Assembly: GCA_028701435.1 (NCBI GenBank)
Contig: JAQVQT010000101.1
Location: 1 to 6,768, forward strand
Direction: 5' to 3'
DNA length: 6,768 nucleotides
Source: Smithellaceae bacterium
Lineage (GTDB): Bacteria; Desulfobacterota; Syntrophia; Syntrophales; Smithellaceae
The position numbers were made by a program, and so were the translations under genes. Below are positions 5,845-6,768 of this stretch, piece after piece. The number at the start of each line of letters is the position of its first letter. Positions within the stretch are counted from its first letter, which is position 1. A model generated the notes under the pieces. The model was not told the origin of the DNA. It made no database searches and saw only the letters and a list, made by a program, of their open reading frames with translations.

Positions 5845-6208
5845 CATTTAGAAAGCTTATTGAGATGCTAACGTCGGAAGGTTAAAGAAATTTATTCGAT
5901 AAAAACAGAAAATTGCTAATAAAATGGAGGCAGTGTACGTGAATCGAATTCGATCCGGCCATGATATTATTCCGTGATTTTATATACTTGCAATGGGATA
6001 ACGGGTTAAGGTTAAAGAAGGGTTAAAAGGTAAGACTTGCTTCCTGCAGGCGAGCATTAAAGCTTTTTTGCCATATTCTTTCTTTCATTCCACAATAAAT
6101 AAGGTTTGTGTCTGGTATCCACAGAAAAATCAATTTGATAAAATTCCCTTTGATGTTTTATCAATACCCTATCAATAACATGCTTATATTCCTGCTGTTT
6201 CGAGGACC
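5845..6208. other. AT-rich intergenic region with short repeats and palindromes
   Basis: No credible protein gene. Elements seen: the 12-base palindrome ATCGAATTCGAT (5943-5954); the exact 12-mer AAGGTTAAAGAA at 5878-5889 and 6008-6019; GGTTAA clusters at 6004-6015 and 6021-6026; and the 9-base inverted repeat TTGATAAAA / TTTTATCAA (6135-6143 and 6156-6164). TATCAATA occurs twice 11 bases apart (6159-6166, 6170-6177) and again past the next promoter (6278-6285). A 17-codon frame (5924-5977, MEAVYVNRIRSGHDIIP) has GGAGG eight bases before an internal GTG at 5939, but there is no other support for it. Confidence 0.5.
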
Positions 6209-6254
6209 GTGTGGCCGAAATCTTCTTGACACACAAGAGGCCGCCGAATATACT
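6209..6254 (+). promoter_or_regulatory. Sigma70 promoter P2 with upstream GTGTGGCCGAAA block
   Basis: TTGACA (6226-6231), a 17-base spacer and TATACT (6249-6254) predict transcription from near 6261 and a leader of about 66 bases to the ATG at 6327. GTGTGGCCGAAA (6209-6220) sits five bases upstream of the -35, exactly as at P1 (928-973). The two 46-base segments align without gaps at 33 positions. Confidence 0.82.
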
Positions 6255-6326
6255 CCATGCCACAAAATGGAAGTTCTTATCAATACAATTGCCCGGATGA
6301 TTGTTTATGAGCGAGAGGAGAATAAT

Positions 6327-6768
6327 ATGATAAAAAAAATGTGGTTGTCCGTTGTTTTCGTTTTCATCTTTGCCGCTCATGTTTTTGCCGCCGGTTTTGA
6401 GCCCGGGGTCAATGTGCGGGCCGTTGAAATGGATGGTACGGAAATTGTGGGTGTTATTGCCAATTACGAAAATGCCGTTCCCGAGGTTTCCTGCCTGGAT
6501 AAGGCCGGTTCTTATTTCAAATTGCCCTTAAAGGATATCAAAAGGATCACTCACGTATCAGGGCAGACCTATATGACCGGAGGAGGGACGAAACTGCCGG
6601 TTCTAAGTTTTGAAATGGTTGATGGACAGACGATCCTTGGCGGTCTTAGTTCTCATGGCATTGTAAAAATCGACATGGGTTACAAGGGAAAAAGGAATCT
6701 CTGGTTGACGGATAAAAGATATAAAGTAGTCGAAGTGGTTGAAACAGGAAGAGCGGATTCGAACGGGC
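6327..6768 (+). CDS. Secreted protein with two beta-rich repeats, 3' end cut off
   Basis: 147 residues are visible and the frame is open to the end of the window. The ATG follows GAGGAG (6315-6320) at 6 bases and lies downstream of a near-consensus promoter. A Sec signal peptide (MIKKMWLSVV start, hydrophobic core about 6-18) probably ends at VFA (Ala21). The mature part shows two similar units: VEMDGTEIVGVI...FKLPLKDIKRI (about 33-74) and FEMVDGQTILGGL...RNLWLTDKRYKVVEV (about 95-137). Each has a strand-turn-strand with an acidic-Gly turn, then a hydrophobic strand and a charged end, suggestive of small SH3- or Sm-like barrels. No enzyme motif is seen and no family is recognised. It would act in the periplasm or outside the cell. 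Sharing a promoter design with the sulfatase unit may mean shared control. Confidence 0.82.
   Translation, partial: MIKKMWLSVVFVFIFAAHVFAAGFEPGVNVRAVEMDGTEIVGVIANYENAVPEVSCLDKAGSYFKLPLKDIKRITHVSGQTYMTGGGTKLPVLSFEMVDGQTILGGLSSHGIVKIDMGYKGKRNLWLTDKRYKVVEVVETGRADSNG

Noticed and set aside
5500..6208. Attachment site or mobile-element remnant in the long intergenic region
   Set aside because: No tRNA, integrase or transposase fragment, target-site duplication or terminal inverted repeat pair could be found.
6057..6380. Minus-strand open frame of 107 codons
   Set aside because: It overlaps the signal-peptide start of the plus-strand gene at 6327, runs through the near-consensus P2 promoter, and its protein looks like a random translation with no family features.

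Overview
The window looks like chromosomal DNA from an anaerobic Gram-negative bacterium. The best guess is Desulfobacterota (former Deltaproteobacteria, possibly the Syntrophus/Smithella side), and that placement is inference. Supporting signs are an oxygen-sensitive radical-SAM sulfatase-maturating enzyme, a Tat-exported Cys-type sulfatase, two Sec signal peptides, TTGACA/TATACT promoters and mid-GC genes separated by AT-rich intergenic DNA. No integrase, transposase, CRISPR array, tRNA or rRNA was seen.

Left part (1-3059, + strand): a sulfatase module. It begins with the 3' part of an anaerobic sulfatase-maturating enzyme (anSME) cut by the window edge. Right after its stop codon lie a near-consensus sigma70 promoter and a leader with a strong hairpin. 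Next come an unrecognised membrane protein with about four membrane spans and, overlapping it by ATGA, a Tat-signal sulfatase with a CSPSR active site. The likely logic is that anSME oxidises the active-site cysteine to formylglycine in the cytoplasm, the sulfatase folds and leaves by Tat, and the translationally coupled membrane protein plays an unknown companion role.

Middle (3060-5500, - strand): two minus-strand genes that appear to be separately transcribed. One encodes a secreted, probably two-domain beta-rich protein of unknown function and has its own promoter. The other encodes a class II Fic AMP-transferase with a C-terminal winged helix. The Fic promoter is overlapped by two near-identical long palindromes centred 41 bp apart, one containing the -35 element and one covering the expected start site. 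This looks like a self-regulated switch and is the most distinctive signal in the window.

Right part (5501-6768, + strand): about 0.8 kb of AT-rich DNA without a convincing protein gene. It contains a textbook intrinsic terminator (5814-5844) preceded by potential hairpins, suggesting a small RNA gene. Further along are several short repeats, then a second sigma70 promoter whose layout copies the one at 928-973: the same 12-base upstream block, the same 5-base gap, and identical -35, 17-base spacer length and -10. It drives a secreted protein made of two similar beta-rich repeats, which runs off the end of the window.
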